From: Amniculibacterium aquaticum
GTDB lineage: Bacteria; Bacteroidota; Bacteroidia; Flavobacteriales; Weeksellaceae
DNA length: 64,000 nt
Assembly (NCBI RefSeq): GCF_003852705.1
Contig: NZ_REFA01000010.1
Coordinates: 23,960-87,959 of the forward strand
Reading direction: 5' to 3'
Both the position numbers and the translations under genes were made by a program. The notes beneath the pieces were generated by a model. It was given only the letters and a program-made list of their open reading frames with translations. It was not told the DNA's origin and ran no database searches. Shown here piece after piece: positions 63,805-64,000 of this stretch (its first letter is position 1; every line of letters starts with the position of its first letter).

Positions 63805-63885
63805 ATGAAAAACAAATCTTATACAAAATTATTGATGATCACTTTGAGTGTTTTATGTATTGTTTTTTACATAGAACTTGTTTAA
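63805..63885 (+). pseudogene. 5' end of a gene interrupted by an insertion sequence
   Basis: ATG at 63805 opens MKNKSYTKLLMITLSVLCIV..., a convincing membrane anchor or signal segment, three bases after the GLPGLI stop. From 63874 the sequence is the IS end, and the frame stops at 63883-63885 inside it. The rest of the gene presumably lies beyond the IS, outside the window. Confidence 0.65.
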
Positions 63886-64000
63886 TGTTTCCTAATCAAA
63901 ATACAACAGAATGCGAGCAGATGAAAATCCCTCCAATGTTTTTCTTTAGTTTCATATCGTATTAATAGCGCTTTAAAGCTATCTATCCAAGCGTTCATTC
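63874..64000. mobile_element. End of an IS5-like insertion sequence, continuing past the window
   Basis: The terminal sequence GAACTTGTTTAATGTTT begins at 63874; the transposase stop codon (63882) lies inside this terminal repeat, as in compact IS5-family elements. The other end is outside the window, so target duplication cannot be checked. Confidence 0.75.
63882..64000 (-). CDS. IS5-family (IS427-like) transposase, C-terminal fragment
   Basis: The minus strand reads ...MNAWIDSFKALLIRYETKEK and ends DFHLLAFCCILIRKH-stop. The ERxNAWIDxFKALLIRYE... pattern is the C-terminal end of the DDE transposases of small IS5-family elements, including the region just after the catalytic Glu. The 5' part is beyond the window. 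Confidence 0.8.
   Translation of the reverse strand, partial: MNAWIDSFKALLIRYETKEKHWRDFHLLAFCCILIRKH

Overview
The window looks like chromosome from a member of the Bacteroidota, class Flavobacteriia, most likely near the Chryseobacterium/Weeksellaceae group; the family assignment is an inference. The evidence is an A+T-rich sequence, promoters of the Bacteroidota type (TAnnTTTG at -7, some with a TTTG/TTG element 18-20 bases upstream), start codons without strong Shine-Dalgarno sequences, type IX secretion (T9SS) genes (PorX, the plug protein, a cargo sorting tail), GLPGLI-family proteins, a PNGase F-like protein and the rpmB-rpmG-DUF4295-ftsY cluster.

Layout. 1-9300: end of sucD, an outer-membrane barrel, porX, exonuclease III, then a leftward block with a eukaryote-like bifunctional UMP synthase, a YkvA protein, two thioredoxin-fold proteins, aroC and gpsA. 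9300-20200: an M23 peptidase, an active/inactive pair of M16 peptidases, lnt, the ribosomal protein cluster with ftsY, a YeaQ-type membrane protein, and divergent sppA/folK. 20200-33900: two tandem OmpA/TSP3 proteins, recQ, an M3 oligopeptidase, several small conserved proteins, the PNGase F-like protein, an rRNA methyltransferase, yjdM and hemH. 33900-45000: the T9SS plug protein with a duplicated 3' end, two unknown exported proteins, a ChaA-type antiporter, ssb, an ABC-F protein, a TonB-dependent receptor, deoC and dusB.

45200-50760 is a complete nitric oxide reductase operon, norC-norB-norQ-norD-norE-norF. It is preceded by two perfect inverted repeats around a recognisable promoter and has a hairpin between the structural and assembly genes. 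It is followed by a WYL-domain regulator, a structured intergenic element, a stand-alone HIRAN protein and a repeat-rich stretch. 53000-62940 is mostly housekeeping: folE, cysS, a T9SS cargo protein, a sodium:solute symporter, panD, HU, an aspartate aminotransferase and murB. At the right edge a GLPGLI protein is followed by the first codons of a gene cut by an IS5-like insertion sequence that continues past the window.

The best second-look items are mobile or structural DNA rather than a large new system. They are a 191-base MITE upstream of cysS whose ends resemble those of the IS at the right edge, a 47-base duplicated gene 3' end carrying a dispersed palindrome, the structured element near 51.8 kb, and CATAG-type repeats. 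Two proteins also stand out: the eukaryote-like UMP synthase and the GLPGLI/PNGase F fusion. I found no CRISPR array, rRNA or tRNA gene, and no clear candidate for an entirely new defence or biosynthetic system.
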